From the NCBI GenBank assembly GCA_963971535.1, contig OZ020586.1, positions 75,479,706-75,543,705 of the forward strand: 64,000 nucleotides of DNA, given 5' to 3'. Below are positions 10,398 to 23,215 of the stretch, one piece after another. This DNA comes from Notolepis coatsorum. Its lineage: Eukaryota > Chordata > Actinopteri > Aulopiformes > Paralepididae. Position 1 is the stretch's first letter. Every line of letters starts with the position of its first letter. Below the pieces are notes generated by a model. It was not told the DNA's origin, did not search any database, and saw nothing but the letters and a program-made list of their open reading frames with translations. The translations under genes were made by a program, and so were the position numbers.

Positions 10398-12540
10398 TGT
10401 TGTGAAGGATCAGATTAAACCGAATATATTTATTTATGGATATATATTTAATAGGGCTGTCAGTTTATCGCGTTAATTAGATTAATTAATTACACAGCAA
10501 ATTATCGCGTTATGAAAATTAACTCAAAATTAATTACAAAAAAAAAAAAAAAAAAATTTGTATCTCATTTATCCATAAGAATGTAGAATACACATTTACA
10601 GACTTTTTTATTTTTTAATATGGTCCATTTGCATGTTCTTGGTATCTGATTCTAGGGAGATCTATGAATCTCAGGGAATGTATTCCCAGTGTCAGAAATA
10701 CTGTGGGCTAGATCCACAAAGAATGGATTGCACGGTGCAAGTTGCACCCTGGTCTGCATCCCCTTAACAATTGTGTGCCGTACTGTATTGTACCCATTCT
10801 GCAATCTGTTAATAACATTTTCATTCAATCAATCAATCTGCGCAGTGATTGATTGAATGAAAATTTTATTTTGAGTAAATTGTAATGAACCAAATGAGAA
10901 TATCAATACATTTTTTTGTATCTTTGACTGTGAATAACACCATGCTCAAATTGACCAGACCTGAAAAATCTAAGCAAATTAATAGATGGAAGATGATTAA
11001 ACAGAAGGTTTTGTAGATACAGTACTGAATTCTGCCATCCGGACACATGCAATTTGAAATATGATTATATAATATAGAATATCAGGCATAAAATGGTTAT
11101 GCGATTAAAATGCGATTAATTAGATTAATTAATTACAAATCCTGTAATTAATTAGATTAATTTTTTTAATCGCCTGACAGCACTAATATTTAATAGTATT
11201 TGTATATCGTTTGATATCCCTTGTATATTCCTTGTACATATACACTGAATATCCCTTTAGTCTACTAACAGCCCATAATAGTTTCATTCTCTCATTGGAC
11301 AAGAACTTGGCGCCAGCAGCCAAGCCCCTTGGTTCAAGTTCAATCGTGCCGACGAACATGTTGTTACTAGCCCGGTTCCGCGTAGGAATACGTCTGGCGA
11401 AATACGAATGGTACTATTAGTTCACAGCGCATATATATATGGCGCAAGTAAAGTAGAACTTTTTTTTAGTCCCTTAGCCCTTAGTTCTTTACCCTCCAAC
11501 CTAGTGGCAAGACGTTAAGCCTCACCCACGATCCACGTGTGGTGCAGTATGGTCAACTTGGCCTTAGAATGGCATTGAGACATCGTGTGGATTAATAGTT
11601 GAATTGTCATAGTTTGGCACTATACCGTCGAGTGGGACGTATTTCTATTAAGTTAATAATAGTCTATTATGTATGGTGCATCGTTCGGTTAGAGTTATAC
11701 AGTGAGTAGTACCCCCATCGTTTCCTCGCGTTATCTAGAGTCTTAACCAGGCTGGGCAGACCACGTGTGGTGCTTTCATCCGAGGAGTTCTGGGCTAGGA
11801 CGAGTGGACCTGCACATTGGATTACCTTACCCGGACGACGGCGAGCCCTACACGGCTTGGATTATCTACTTGCTTTGGGTGCTTTGATTTATGCCATGGA
11901 TAACAGCCAACACTGGTGAGTGTTGGAACTACCCCCCGAGAGGAGTCCAGGTGAGACGGCGCTCTACCCCGAGTGAGGTCGCCTCACGTCTCTTCGTTGT
12001 GGACCGGCAGCTACCGTCTACAAGAGGGCCCAACTGTATTCATCTGTGGACCAAGGTTCTGTGGGCACCGTGTTCAGCACTCTGAATTCTCCCAAGAAAT
12101 CGTTGGCCAGATGGGATATCGCCGGCGGCTCTCCTAACCCCCCCCCCCCCTACTGACTTACAACCAGCAGGACCCCCCTTTAGTATATCCAGCTATAATC
12201 ATTAAGTACCATCGCTATAGTTCCCTAAAGAACCAGGTTGTATACTTGCTTCCTGCGTAACCAGAGATTGGACATTCAATGTTGATTTACCTACGAATAC
12301 TCATTTGCCTTACAAGTGCATTCAAATCATAAATGTCATTAAGTGAACGTTGTATATACCTTTTGCTATATATTAAATATTCGACTTATACATTTGTGTG
12401 GACTTGGTTTCATGGTGGGAAAGTGTTCATCATATCTATATCATGTACTGTGTGGCCAGTAGTTAAAGTACATAAAGCGGTAGTGGTTTAATGATACCAT
12501 ACTTATCAATACAGTCAGGGAATTGTACCCCTCAGTTACA
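10398..12540 (+). repeat. 5' LTR of BEL B, interrupted by a hAT MITE
   Basis: Begins TGTTGTGAAGGATCAG, ends CAGTTACA. Removing the 734-bp insert and its 8-bp duplication leaves about 1,401 bp, similar to the 1,388-bp 3' LTR. Confidence 0.9.
10452..11185. mobile_element. Non-autonomous hAT-like element
   Basis: Terminal inverted repeats TAGGGCTGTCAG and CTGACAGCACTA, flanked by an exact 8-bp duplication ATATTTAA (10444-10451 and 11186-11193), the hAT signature. No transposase ORF. Subterminal sequence is rich in TTAATTAGATTAATTAA on both sides. It carries a piece of the 3' UTR of the LINE at 21141-26065 (about 10745-10815, GTCTGCATCCCCTTAACAAT), next to a short palindrome centred near 10842. 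Confidence 0.9.
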
Positions 12541-12542
12541 AT

Positions 12543-12559
12543 TGGTCCTTCGAGCCGGA
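12543..12559 (+). promoter_or_regulatory. Primer-binding site of BEL B (tRNA-Tyr)
   Basis: Same 17 bases as in copy A, two bases after the LTR. Confidence 0.9.
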
Positions 12560-12608
12560 TGGTAACTAGTGTAATATTAATATAGTGTTATTAATATTGA
12601 AATGGCCT

Positions 12609-13739
12609 ATGATGAACACTCCACGAAACGGTCCTCCTAACGTAGAACGCCCGCGGCGCAGACGACAGACACCTCAGTACTTAGAGGATTACGCTGTCAG
12701 TCAACTACCTAGCCTTCGACAAACGGTAAACGCGGTAAAAGTAGAAAGTAAAATTATGTCTGACCTTAACGACCAGGTTACCCCGACCACAGAGGCCCTA
12801 GTGGGTTCTAATGTAACTGACCAAGCTCACGGTGGGGACCAGGAGGGAGCTGACATGCCTTTACCCCCCGCCAATACCGAAGAAGTAGTCCCCGACCAGC
12901 CCCGGGAGGAAGACAACCCTACAGAGAGAGAACTCTGCACGGAACAAGATGAGGAGAGCGCCGAGGAGATAGAGCTCCAGGACTCCCCAACGAGTACAGC
13001 CAGGAGCGGCTCACCTCTACAACCGTCTTCCCCCAGCGAAGCGGAAAGGATGCTATCACAGGCGTTCCTCGTCAGCCTGACAGCCTTTACCGAACGCGAT
13101 CGACTCCAGGGTGAACGCGATCGACTTCAGGGTGAACGCGATCGACTCCAGACGCAGCAACGGAGCGAAGAAGAGCGCATACGCCTGGAGATGAGACGCC
13201 TTCAGACGGAAGAGAATATGGCAAGAGACCGAGCAGACACCCAGCGCGCCGCTGACGGTGCCCAAAGAGAAGCAGAGCGCGACATCGCTCTCATCCAGCG
13301 CGAAGCCGAGCGCGACAGACTACAAGCCGAGCGCGACAGACTACAAGCGCAGCTAATGGAGCAGCTGATCACCAGGGCAACACCCTCTCCCTCCGCCAGG
13401 GGTTCAAGGGCCTCGTCGAGACAACAGTCAAGGGCAGCATCCCCTAACCGACCAAGCGACCCTGAACTTGACCACCAGAGAGAGCCTATACCCCCCGCAG
13501 ACCCCCTTCCCCGACCGGTCCAAGCGAGACCCAGCTACAAGGAAGGAGCAGCATACACTACGGAGAGGCTAAATAAACGACTACAGGATCTAGAGGACCT
13601 GACAGAAGAAGAAGAGGGAGAGGAGGAGAACCAAGCCCGACGACAGCACAGTACTCCACCGGACCAGGAGGTCCAGTACAGCCCAGGCTATACCCCCGCG
13701 GCGCTGCGCTACAGACCCCCGACTCTATTCACGGGGTGA
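12609..13739 (+). pseudogene. BEL B gag, N-terminal part (ends at +1 frameshift)
   Basis: Starts at ATGATGAACACTCC as in A and C. The gag coiled-coil region is longer than in A: the peptide ERDRLQG is repeated in tandem near 13095-13155, and a further ERDRLQA pair follows near 13310-13345. The frame stops at 13737 because a run of four G (13733-13736) stands where A has three. From 13735 the correct protein continues in the next frame without a stop. A one-base slip in a G-run could also be a sequencing or assembly error. Confidence 0.88.
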
Positions 13740-16281
13740 GCATGACGCACGACCAGCCCCGAGGAATAGCACCTGGACCAGCGGGCCATGGTACCCTGCC
13801 GGTACCAGCCCACAGAGAGGCGCAAGAGGAGACTCGCCTAGGAGGCCTCTCCCCCAACGCTCGCCGATGTATCAGCCATCCACGGCGTCATACATTGGCA
13901 CACCGACGTTTCCAGACTTCACCTATGAGAATCGAGCACAGTACACGGAGCTCCGGATGTGCTTAGAGACAATGATGGTGGATGTCGCTGATGAACGCCA
14001 CAAGTATGCAATATTACTGAAGCACCTGAAAGTACCCCGAGCGCACAATATAGCGCTAGCCTATGCCACCTCTACGACCCCATACACCGCGGCTCTCGCA
14101 GCGCTGGACCAGAGATATGGACGTATATGGGATTACGTAATCCAAGAGATAAGGCATATTGACCGCCTACCCCCAGCAACAGACAATCGCTCATTAGACG
14201 ACCTGTCTATAAAAGTGCAGTCCCTGGTAGGGATGCTGGGAGCGCAACGAGAAAAGGGTATGCACGAGCTATACGCCAACTCTAACGTCGAGAGGATTTT
14301 AGAGAAGCTGCCACCCGCCAGACAAGAGCGCTTCAGGCGGCAGAGAGACCACCGTGATCCTAACGGTCCCGAACCATCCCTCCTCGATCTAGCCGACTTC
14401 CTGGCGAGAGAAGTCAGCAGCCTACGACTGGATACGTTCGTGCGGAGCACACCAAGCTCCAGAGAGGGACCCAGGAGAATAAACGATGGAAGAAGATCGG
14501 TGACTGTCATGCACCAATCAGAATCAGTACCGAGCAGTAAGAACCACAGTACCCCCTCGAGAAAAGAGAAGTGGAAGATGGTGTGCCCGTACTGCGAGAA
14601 GGAACACTGGCTGTCACAATGTGACCTGTTCAAGAAGATGAATGCAGAAGAAGTGAGTCAATGGATAAAGTCCAACAGGCGCTGTTACCGATATGCGCGC
14701 AGTCACATGGCAGCCGAGTGCCGCCTAAAGAAGAGGTGCAGTCGGTGTGACGGAGCCCACCTAGATGTCCTACACGACAGTAACAGAAGAAAGCCTGCAC
14801 CTGCACCATCGAGCAGCACAAAGGCAAGTGTCATGTACATTGACCCCGCCAGCAGCAGCGGCGCCCAAGTGCTCTTAAAGGTAGCCCGTGTAACATTGAG
14901 CTACCAAGATGAAGTCATGGACACTTACGCCGTCCTTGATGACGGGTCAGAGAAGACCCTTCTGCTCGCGTCCGCTGCGGCCCAGCTGGGACTGCGGGGG
15001 AGCGAGAACCAAATGACAATTCGGACAATAAGAAGAGATTTAAAGACGATAAAAGGCGAGAATGTCTCCTTCACTATCGCAGCAAGCGGGCAGCCAGAGA
15101 GACGGTATAGGATTACAAATGCTTTCACCAGCCAAGAAATAGGACTATCACAGTACACCTACCCCATCGCCAAGCTGATGGATAAATATGTGCACCTGCG
15201 TCAACTACCTATCCCGCTCATAGACGGCGCCACCCCGACCCTGCTGATAGGCTCCGACCATGCAGACCTCATAGTCCCGATAGACCGGGTCCATACAGGA
15301 CCCAGAGGCTGTCCTGCAGCAGTCGAGACCCGCCTAGGATGGACATTACAAGGCCCCCTCGCTAAATCTCTTAACCGAACAGCAGCCACTAGCTGCCTCC
15401 ACTCCAGAGTGACAGAAGAAGACACCACTCTCCTGCAGCATGTCGAGAGGCTATGGACACTAGAGACAATGCCCTTTAAGAACGAAAAGAAAGACATTCG
15501 TTCTAAAGAAGACATTTACGCCATAAACCTCCTCGAGCAAGGGACAAAGAGAGTCACAGTCGGCGGAGTGATGAGATACGCAACTCCACTCCTGAGGCGA
15601 GAGGGAATGCCCACCTTTCACGCCACGAAAGAAGCTACGGAGCGGTATCTATTGAACACAGAGCGGCGCCTAGCCAAAGACCCCGCTCAAGAGAGTGTGT
15701 ACCGCGCTGAGATTGAGAAGCTAATCACAGCGGGACACGTGACAAAGATTGACATTAAAGAGGCCGATCAGACGACCGAATCATGGTACGTGCCGCACCA
15801 CAAGGTCCACCAAAACGGCAAGGATCGCATTGTGTTTAACTGCAGCTACCAGATCGGATCCCAAAATCTGAATAAAGAGCTCTTGCCCGGCCCCACACTC
15901 GGCCCCTCTCTACTAGGCGTGCTACTACGCTTCCGCCAGGACAAGGTGGCTATCAGCGGGGATATCAAAGGGATGTTCCTGCAGGTGAGACTAGTGGAGG
16001 AGGACAAGCCCCTGCTGCGGTTCCTATGGAGAGAGAGGATCGGAGATGAGCACCCCGCCATCTATCAATGGGAAGTCCTCCCTTTCGGAACTACATGCAG
16101 CCCGTGCTGTGCTACATTTGCACTACAGAAACACGTCGCAGAGGACCCAGCAGCAGATGAAGAGGTCCGACACAGTGTGAAGAACAGTTTCTACGTGGAC
16201 AACTGTTTACAAAGCGTTTCGACTCAAGAAGAAGCCGAGGCTACTCAAGCTACGCGCCTCTCTGATCAAAGGCGGCTTTGA
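13735..16281 (+). pseudogene. BEL B gag C-terminus, protease and RT
   Basis: Continues gag after the frameshift. The first zinc knuckle (CPYCEKEHWLSQC) is intact, but the second reads CYRYARSHMAAEC. The second Cys has become Tyr, so it should not bind zinc normally. The protease DDGSEKTLLL and RT motifs GDIKGMFLQ, LPFGTTCSPC and FYVDNCLQS are present. The frame is lost at about 16240: relative to A, B has a net loss of 5 bases after EEAEA, and translation would stop at 16281. Confidence 0.88.
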
Positions 16282-18784
16282 TCTCAGGCAGTGGGCCAGC
16301 AGCGACCCGCACGTATTGCGCAGCCTCTCCCCCGCGGACAAGGCTGCCAGCAGCGAGACCTGGATGGCGACAATCCCAGGAGAAGCCCAAGAAATGACAC
16401 TAGGACTAGTCTGGCGCTTCAAAACAGACTCGCTCCACTATAGACACAAACCCCTGACCACGGAGCAGGGAAGGTCGACGGCGATACCGACCACCAGACG
16501 GAGTGTGTACAGAACACTCGCCAGACAATATGACCCGTTGGGATGTATTCTACCTTACACCACCAGGGCAAAGATGATTGTACGAGCACTATGGGACAAG
16601 GACCAGGGCTGGGACGACCCAATACCCGCACCCCTTGCCTCCACATGGAGAGAGTGGGAGACGGAACTCCGCTCACTCCCAGGCGTCAATATACGCCGCA
16701 GCTACTTCCCACCCACAGTGAGGCCAGAGACATGCAAGATGGATCTACACGTCTTCAGCGACGCCTCCGAAGTAGCCTATGGATCAGTGGCCTACTTGCG
16801 TGCCCAAGAGAAGGGAGGAGAGATACACACCGCCTTCATCCTGGCTCGCTCAAGAATAGCCCCACGAAAGCAACAATCTATCCCGCGTCTAGAGCTCTGC
16901 GCAGCCCTAGCAGGAGCGCATCTAGCCACGTTGATCCAACGTGAACTCACCATTCCGGTGCACAGAACAATCTTGTGGTCAGATTCCACGACAGTACTCA
17001 CATGGATCAAGTCTGATTCATGCAGATACAAGGTCTTCGTGGGAGTCAGAATCACAGAGATTCAAGAGTTAACAGAAGCAGCGAGCTGGCGGTATGTGGA
17101 CACCAAACACAACCCAGCTGACGTCATCACCCGGGGAATGTCCCTAGATGACCTCACCCGTCACAACATCTACAGTGACGGACCAGAGTTCCTCAAGCTC
17201 CCGGAAGGAGAGTGGCCTACGCCCACCCCACGGGAGGCGAGTAAAGAGGAGGCTGAGAACAAGAAACCTATGTTCTGTGGACTGAGCACAGTCGCCTCCA
17301 CAGACCCCAACATAGATGATTGCCTCACCCTACAGAGTGCGCAACTAAAGACATTCCTGTGGCACCACCCAGAGATTCAGCCCACTGCCGACATTTCAGC
17401 AGCTGACTACGAAGAAGCAGAACTTCTTCTACTACAACGAGCCCAGAGAGACTCGTTCCCCGACGAGCTAGACTGTCTACAGGGAGGAAAGCCCGTCCCA
17501 TCAGACAGCAGATTGCTCCACCTGGCACCCGAGAGCGACGCCCATAATCTCATCAGAGTGGGTGGTCGTCTGCGGAGGGCCCCCAATCTACCGGATGACG
17601 TTAAGTACCCGATAGTCTTGAACAGCCGACACAAGGTCACAGAGCTGATCATAAAGAAATACGACGAGGATGTGCATCACGCAGGAGCAGAGAGAGTCTT
17701 CGCGGAGATCAGACGTCGCTATTGGATACTTCAAGGGAGAGAAGCAGTGCGACGCTTCCAGCGAACCTGTCTAGACTGCCGAAAGTGGCGCGCGCAGCCC
17801 AGCATACCCCGGATGGCTGACCTACCTCCCTGTCGCCTCCGACTCGGCGACAAGCCATTCCACTCCACAGGCATGGACTGTTTTGGCCCGTTGTATATAA
17901 AGAAAGGAAGAGGAACCGAGAAGCGGTGGGGTATTGTATTCAAATGCATGACCACCAGAGCGATACATATCGAACTCCTTCCAACCATGAGCACAGACTC
18001 ATTCCTTATGGCCTTCCGAAGATTCACATCACGGAAAGGAAAACCGTCTACATTGTTGTCTGATCACGGGACAAACTTCAAAGGCGGAGAAAGAGAGCTG
18101 AGAGAGAGCTTCCAAGCTATGGGCCCAGAACTTAAGACCCACCTCGCTCCATCCCAGATTGACTTCCAGTTTAATCCCCCGAACGCACCCCACTTCGGTG
18201 GAACCTGGGAACGAGAAGTACGTTCTATAAAGACAGCCCTGTACGCCGTGCTTGGGGCCCAGACTGTGGCGGAGGAAGTCCTAATGACAGTCCTCACGGA
18301 GATCGAGGGAGTATTGAACTCAAAGCCCCTCGGTTACGTCTCCAGTGATGTAGCAGATGTCGACCCAGTCACCCCCAACACACTCCTAATGGGGCGGCTG
18401 GACCCCGCGCTACCCCAGACAATGTACAGGCCTGAAGAAGCGAACGGCCGAAGAATGTGGAGGTACAGTCAAGTACTAGCTGACAAGTTTTGGAGCAGCT
18501 TCCTACTCCACTACCTACCGTCTCTACAGACCCGCCAGAAGTGGGTAAAAGAGAGAGACAATTTGACAGAAGGAACAGTCGTCATGATTATCGACCAGTC
18601 ACTACCCAGAGCTATGTGGCCGGCTGGCCGCGTAAGCAAAGTGATCACCGGTGCCGATGGCAAGGTCCGAGCAGCTGAAGTACTCGTCCAAGGGCGCACT
18701 TACACACGACCCGTGGCGAGGCTCATAGAACTGCCCCGACTCCCAGATACTATCGATGATGACCATGACCCCATGACTTTGTGA
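16240..18784 (+). pseudogene. BEL B RT tail, RNase H and integrase
   Basis: The true pol frame resumes after the 5-base loss; the first ATG in it is at 16316. RNase H has FSDASEVAYGS, LELCAALAGAHLA, WSDSTTVLTWIK and NPADVITRG. The integrase follows. Its zinc motif is HHAGAERVF…CLDC (about 17675-17785). The DDE core has Asp in GMDCFGPLY (about 17876), Asp in LLSDHGTNFKGG (about 18062) and Glu in TWEREVRSIK (about 18210). The C-terminal tail WPAGRV…RTYTRPV ends at the stop just before the purine tract. This 2.5-kb part has no further break, so the integrase is intact in sequence but cut off from the gag start. Confidence 0.92.
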
Positions 18785-18867
18785 GTTGACTGACCCTTAC
18801 AGCGGACCTTGAGTGGTAGACAGTGCGGTTAATCTGTCTCTGCTTAGCTAATTAGGTGGGACTAATT

Positions 18868-18877
18868 AGGGGGCGGC
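18868..18877 (+). promoter_or_regulatory. Purine-rich tract of BEL B
   Basis: AGGGGGCGGC directly before the 3' LTR. Confidence 0.65.
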
Positions 18878-20265
18878 TGTTGTGAAGGATCAGATTAAAC
18901 CGAATATATATATTTATTTATATATATATATTTAAATAGTGTTTGTATATCGTTTGATATCCCCTGTATATTCCTTGTACAATATGCACTGAATATCCCT
19001 TTAGTCTACTAAACAGCCCATAATAGTTTCATTCTACCATTGGACGAGAACCTGGCGCCAGGTTGCCATACCCCTAGGTTCAAGTTCAATCGTGCCGCCC
19101 AACATGTCGTGGCAAGCCCCGGTTCCGCGTAGGAATACGTCTGGCGAAATACGAATGGTACTATTTGTTCATAGCGCATATATATATGGCGCAAGTAAAG
19201 TAGAACTTTCTTTTAGTCCAGTTCTTTACCCTCCAACAGAGTGACAGACGCGAAGCCTCACCCACGACGCACGTGTGGTGCAGTAAGGCCTACTTGGCCT
19301 CAGAATAGGCATTGAGATATCGTGTGGATTAATAGTTGAATAGTCATAGTTTGGCACTATACCGTCGAGTTGGACGTATTCTATTAAGCTAATAATAGTC
19401 TATTTATGTATGGTGCATCGTTCGGTTAGAGTTCTAAAGTTATCAGTACCCCCATCGTTCCTGACGTTATCTGGACGCTTAACCAGGCTGGGCAGACCCC
19501 TAGTGGTGCTTGCATCCGAGGAGCTCCGGGCCAGGGCGACTGGACCTGTACATTGGATTACTCTACCCGGACGACGGCGAGCCTTCCACGGCTTGGATTA
19601 TGCTTTGGGTGCTTTGATTATTCCATGGATAACGGCCAGTGTTGGAACTACCCCCCGGAGAGGACTCCAGGTGAGACGGCGCTCTACACCAGTGAGGTCG
19701 CCTCACGTCTCTCCGTTGTGGACCGGCAGCTACCGTCCACCAGAGGGTCCAGCTGTATTCGTCTGCGGACCGAGGTTCTGTGGGCACCGTGTTCAAGACT
19801 TTGAATTCTCCCAAGAAATCGTCGGCCAGATGGGATACCGCCAGCGGCTTCTCTAACCCCCCCCTCCTACTGTCTTACAACCAGCGGGACCCCCCCCCCC
19901 CCCCCTTAGTGTATCCAGCTATAATCATTTAAGTACCATCGCTATAGTTCCTAAATATCCAGGTTGTATACTTACTCCCTGCGTAACCAGAGATTGGACA
20001 TTCAATGTTGATTTACCTACGAATACTCATTTGCCATACAAGTGCATATTTCAAATCATAAGTGTAAACAAGTGAACGTTGTATATACCTTTTGCTATAT
20101 TAAATATTCGATTTGTACATTTGTGTGGACTTCGTTTCATCAGGTGGGAAAGTGTTCATCATACTTATATCATGTACTGGATGGCCAGAAGTTAAAGTAC
20201 AAGAGGTAGTGGTATTAAATACCATATCTAACAATACAGTCAGGGAATTGTACCCCTCAGTTACA
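18878..20265 (+). repeat. 3' LTR of BEL B
   Basis: 1,388 bp, TGTTGTGAAG to CAGTTACA, uninterrupted. A C-run near 19880 probably varies in length. Confidence 0.92.
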
Positions 20266-21140
20266 CCCGATATGCCACCTGCCCAGCTAATTAGTCAATA
20301 ATCTCAATAACACCTTCACAATAACACAGCACCTTCATACAATAAAGTGACCACCACAGTAAAATCATCAGATTGGCTACAACAGCAATCATAAAAAAAC
20401 TGTAATATTATCATTATTACAGTACTAGGTTTGGTGGATTGCAGTACATACATATAGTCCTTAGATGGCGATCATTGTCAAGGAATGGGAATTGTCCAAT
20501 TCTCAGAACCATTAATGATCCTACAGGCCAAGGCCAGTTCCAATCAGCCAGTAGGAACTATAGGGACCCGTGAAACCTCGTTCCCAGGTTTATCTCCGTG
20601 AGGGGGAAGATAGCATAACCAAGGTGCAATACTGCCCCCCTGAGGTTTTTAGTGACACCACACACAAACAATACGACCAACTTAAACTAAATTTAAATGT
20701 ATTTGGAAAATCTGGATGTATTTTAAACCATTAAAGATCCCCCAGATGTATTTCAAACTCTTCTATATTGAATACATTTTTTTATAGATATTCTTTTCCA
20801 CCAAATTTTTCAATAAACTACTGGCTTAGCAGAATCTTTACATCTTGCATAGGTGAGTTCACTTCTCACTTACACTTGACTCAAATAAGATTACATCATA
20901 TTGTTGTAATGCTACCATGTCTGAACCAGTGCTCCAGCTTTGTTTACCTTTTTCCACTTCCAATTAGTCTGGACCACAGAACTGAGACTGTGGATATAAG
21001 CTGCTATTGGCCGCCTCTTTCAGTCAGAATTCTCCTCCCCTTCTACTACTGTATCTGTGACACTATTTTATAAGGGCATCGTCCCTGCATCCTGGGCTTA
21101 GCCCTGCCCTGGATGATTGTGATTAGTTTAAAGAAATACA
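20266..21140. other. No gene recognised; unclassified flank
   Basis: AT-rich DNA without a convincing ORF. The stretch at about 21075-21135 (GATGATTGTGATTAGTTTAA and neighbours) looks like a repeat fragment, but I could not assign it. Confidence 0.5.
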
Positions 21141-21357
21141 AACATGCCAGAGTGTTTTCTAACTTATAGGTGGAAATTACTCAGCAAAAAACTAAAAACC
21201 AGGTTTACAAACATAAACATGAAGACAGAAAACACTCTCATCACAGACAAGCTGGATGTGGCCAAATACTTAAACATATTCTTCACTAACATAGCCACAA
21301 CACTGGTTAATAAACTACCATCCCACTCAGGGCATTTTGGGGTAGAACACATCCTAG

Positions 21358-23211
21358 TGTAGCAGGGTGGATTATCCCTGCTTTGTGGGAACGGTTGCTG
21401 GCAGTCACAAGGTAGCGGGACGCAGTAGAGCTCTGTCTGACTGCACCCTCGTCTTTGGGCCTGGAGTGTCAAACTGGGGGTCGGCAGTGGGAGTGGATGG
21501 GGCCCGGGATTTACCAACCTGGTTTGGTACTCTGGTCTTCCTCGCCTCTCCGGGGCGGTCAGCAGTACTCCCCAACTCGCTCTCACTTCCCCCAATACCT
21601 CCGTTAACCCTCCCACACCTAGTGACTGATATATGAATAAATAGATTCGTTCCTCCCGCAAGCAGTACCCTCCCTCAGTGACACTAGAGACCTTAATAAC
21701 TGAAAGGGGAAGGTGGGTAGGAAAGGGTTAAATGTATTAATGTTACCCGCACCAAAAGGGTTAGTGTTAAGGCTCAGGAATTGACACACACACAAGACTC
21801 CCATCTACATCCTTTAGTGTTATTTAAGGACTGGTCAGTTACAAATATCCAACAGCAATGAGTCAAATGAAATGTAGTTCTCCTATTATTCGAGTCGTAA
21901 CTCAATACCTTGCAGACAACTGATATTGTACACCCAAATAATATAGACTCAGATATTGCAGACTCAAAGATAATCGACCCAGATATTGCAGACTCCAATG
22001 TAACTGACTCATTACCACGTCTGGGCTTGTACCAATAATAATACCCCTCTAAGGCTTTACATATATGGCCCCCAAGAAGAGAAGGGTTAACTGGATGGGA
22101 AATTATTATGAATGAACATACACGTTATCACACTCAAATGAAATGAAAATGTGGGCCCACTTTACCAAACAAAAGTCCTAACTAATGCCGGCATGAAATG
22201 TTTGTGGGGTACCCCTATGCACTGTGGTTAGCAACCATTATCTTCGCCCGTAGGCCGCGACACACTGTGTAATGTACAATATGATCTTGGTAACCGAAGT
22301 GCCACTGTACTTAGCCAAGATGGCGGCCTCACCCTCACCACCACTCGTCCGGGTGGTAAGATGGCGTCGAACGATCTCGTCCCAGGAGCTAGCAAGCTGT
22401 GGTAGGCAGGGGGGCAGTAGCTGGCTGGAGGCGCGTGCTGGGTGGTGGCGACCTCTGCTGGAGAGGCGGCGTCCTCTGCTCAGACGAGACGAACTCCCGT
22501 GCTAGGCTGCTGACTGCCGGTGCTGACAAGCTGCTGGTCGACGAGCACGTGATAATCTGATGGCTACCTTAACTGAAGCTACTCTGTGGGTCTGAGAAGG
22601 CCCTCCTGCTAATCGAACATGCAGCAACGCACGGTGCCTCTAACCACCAGCTCTCTTCAGGCAACGCTTGCCGGGGGCACCTCGCTGGAGGGGATACAGT
22701 TAGCATTAGCCACTTCAATATACCGCTTACTTCTAGGATAACTCGCTGTATCACCAGGGTTGTTCCGTTCGGATGTTCAACACGCTACTAACGCTTATAT
22801 TTCTATCATAACCCGAAATATACTAGAGTCCAATTACATTCACCCGTGTGCTTCACGACGGGGCTCCTCGATGATACGTCCTCTCAGGTTCACGTTCAAC
22901 GTGGAAGAGGCTGGTTCTCTCCACTTCCGTTCAGGTGACTTGCTTCTCCTCGACGCCTCCCTCCTCGCTCCGCCTGCCACCGCCGCCCCCTGCTGGCACC
23001 GCCAACTAGCCCCACAGGAAGAACTGGGTGAATTGAATATGATTCAGTTAGTGTTTATAATCCATATTCCAGCCGGTGAGAGAAGGAGAAACTCGCGTCA
23101 TTGTTCAGGAGAATATCAAGGGAAACTGGTTAACATGTCTTTGTGCACAAAGGGGAGATAAAAGGCCAAGTCAGCACTTCTGAATAATAGTCGAATATTC
23201 AGGGTGCTACA
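21358..23211 (+). mobile_element. Solo LTR, family L, copy 1
   Basis: 1,854 bp from TGTAGCAGGGTGG to CAGGGTGCTACA. The ends form a short inverted repeat TGTAGCA/TGCTACA. It is flanked by a 4-bp duplication CTAG (21354-21357, 23212-23215) and splits a LINE ORF. The same family occurs at 27761-29963. No internal coding region remains, as expected after LTR-LTR recombination. Orientation is assigned only by TG…CA; the parent family is unknown (a 4-bp duplication fits Gypsy or ERV, among others). Confidence 0.85.
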
Positions 23212-23215
23212 CTAG

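Larger units (their letters stand above)
10398..20265 (+). mobile_element. BEL/Pao LTR retrotransposon copy B (older subfamily, integrase kept)
   Basis: LTRs at 10398-12540 (with a hAT insertion) and 18878-20265, PBS at 12543-12559, coding region 12609-18784. Its LTRs differ from those of A and C throughout, and its own two LTRs differ from each other more than those of A or C do, so it is older. It is the only copy with a visible integrase. The left flank ends CAACC and the right flank starts CCCGA, so no target duplication is seen; one flank has probably been rearranged. Confidence 0.93.

Noticed and set aside
22760..23161. 133-codon frame in solo LTR copy 1
   Set aside because: The matching region of copy 2 does not keep the frame and no domain is visible.
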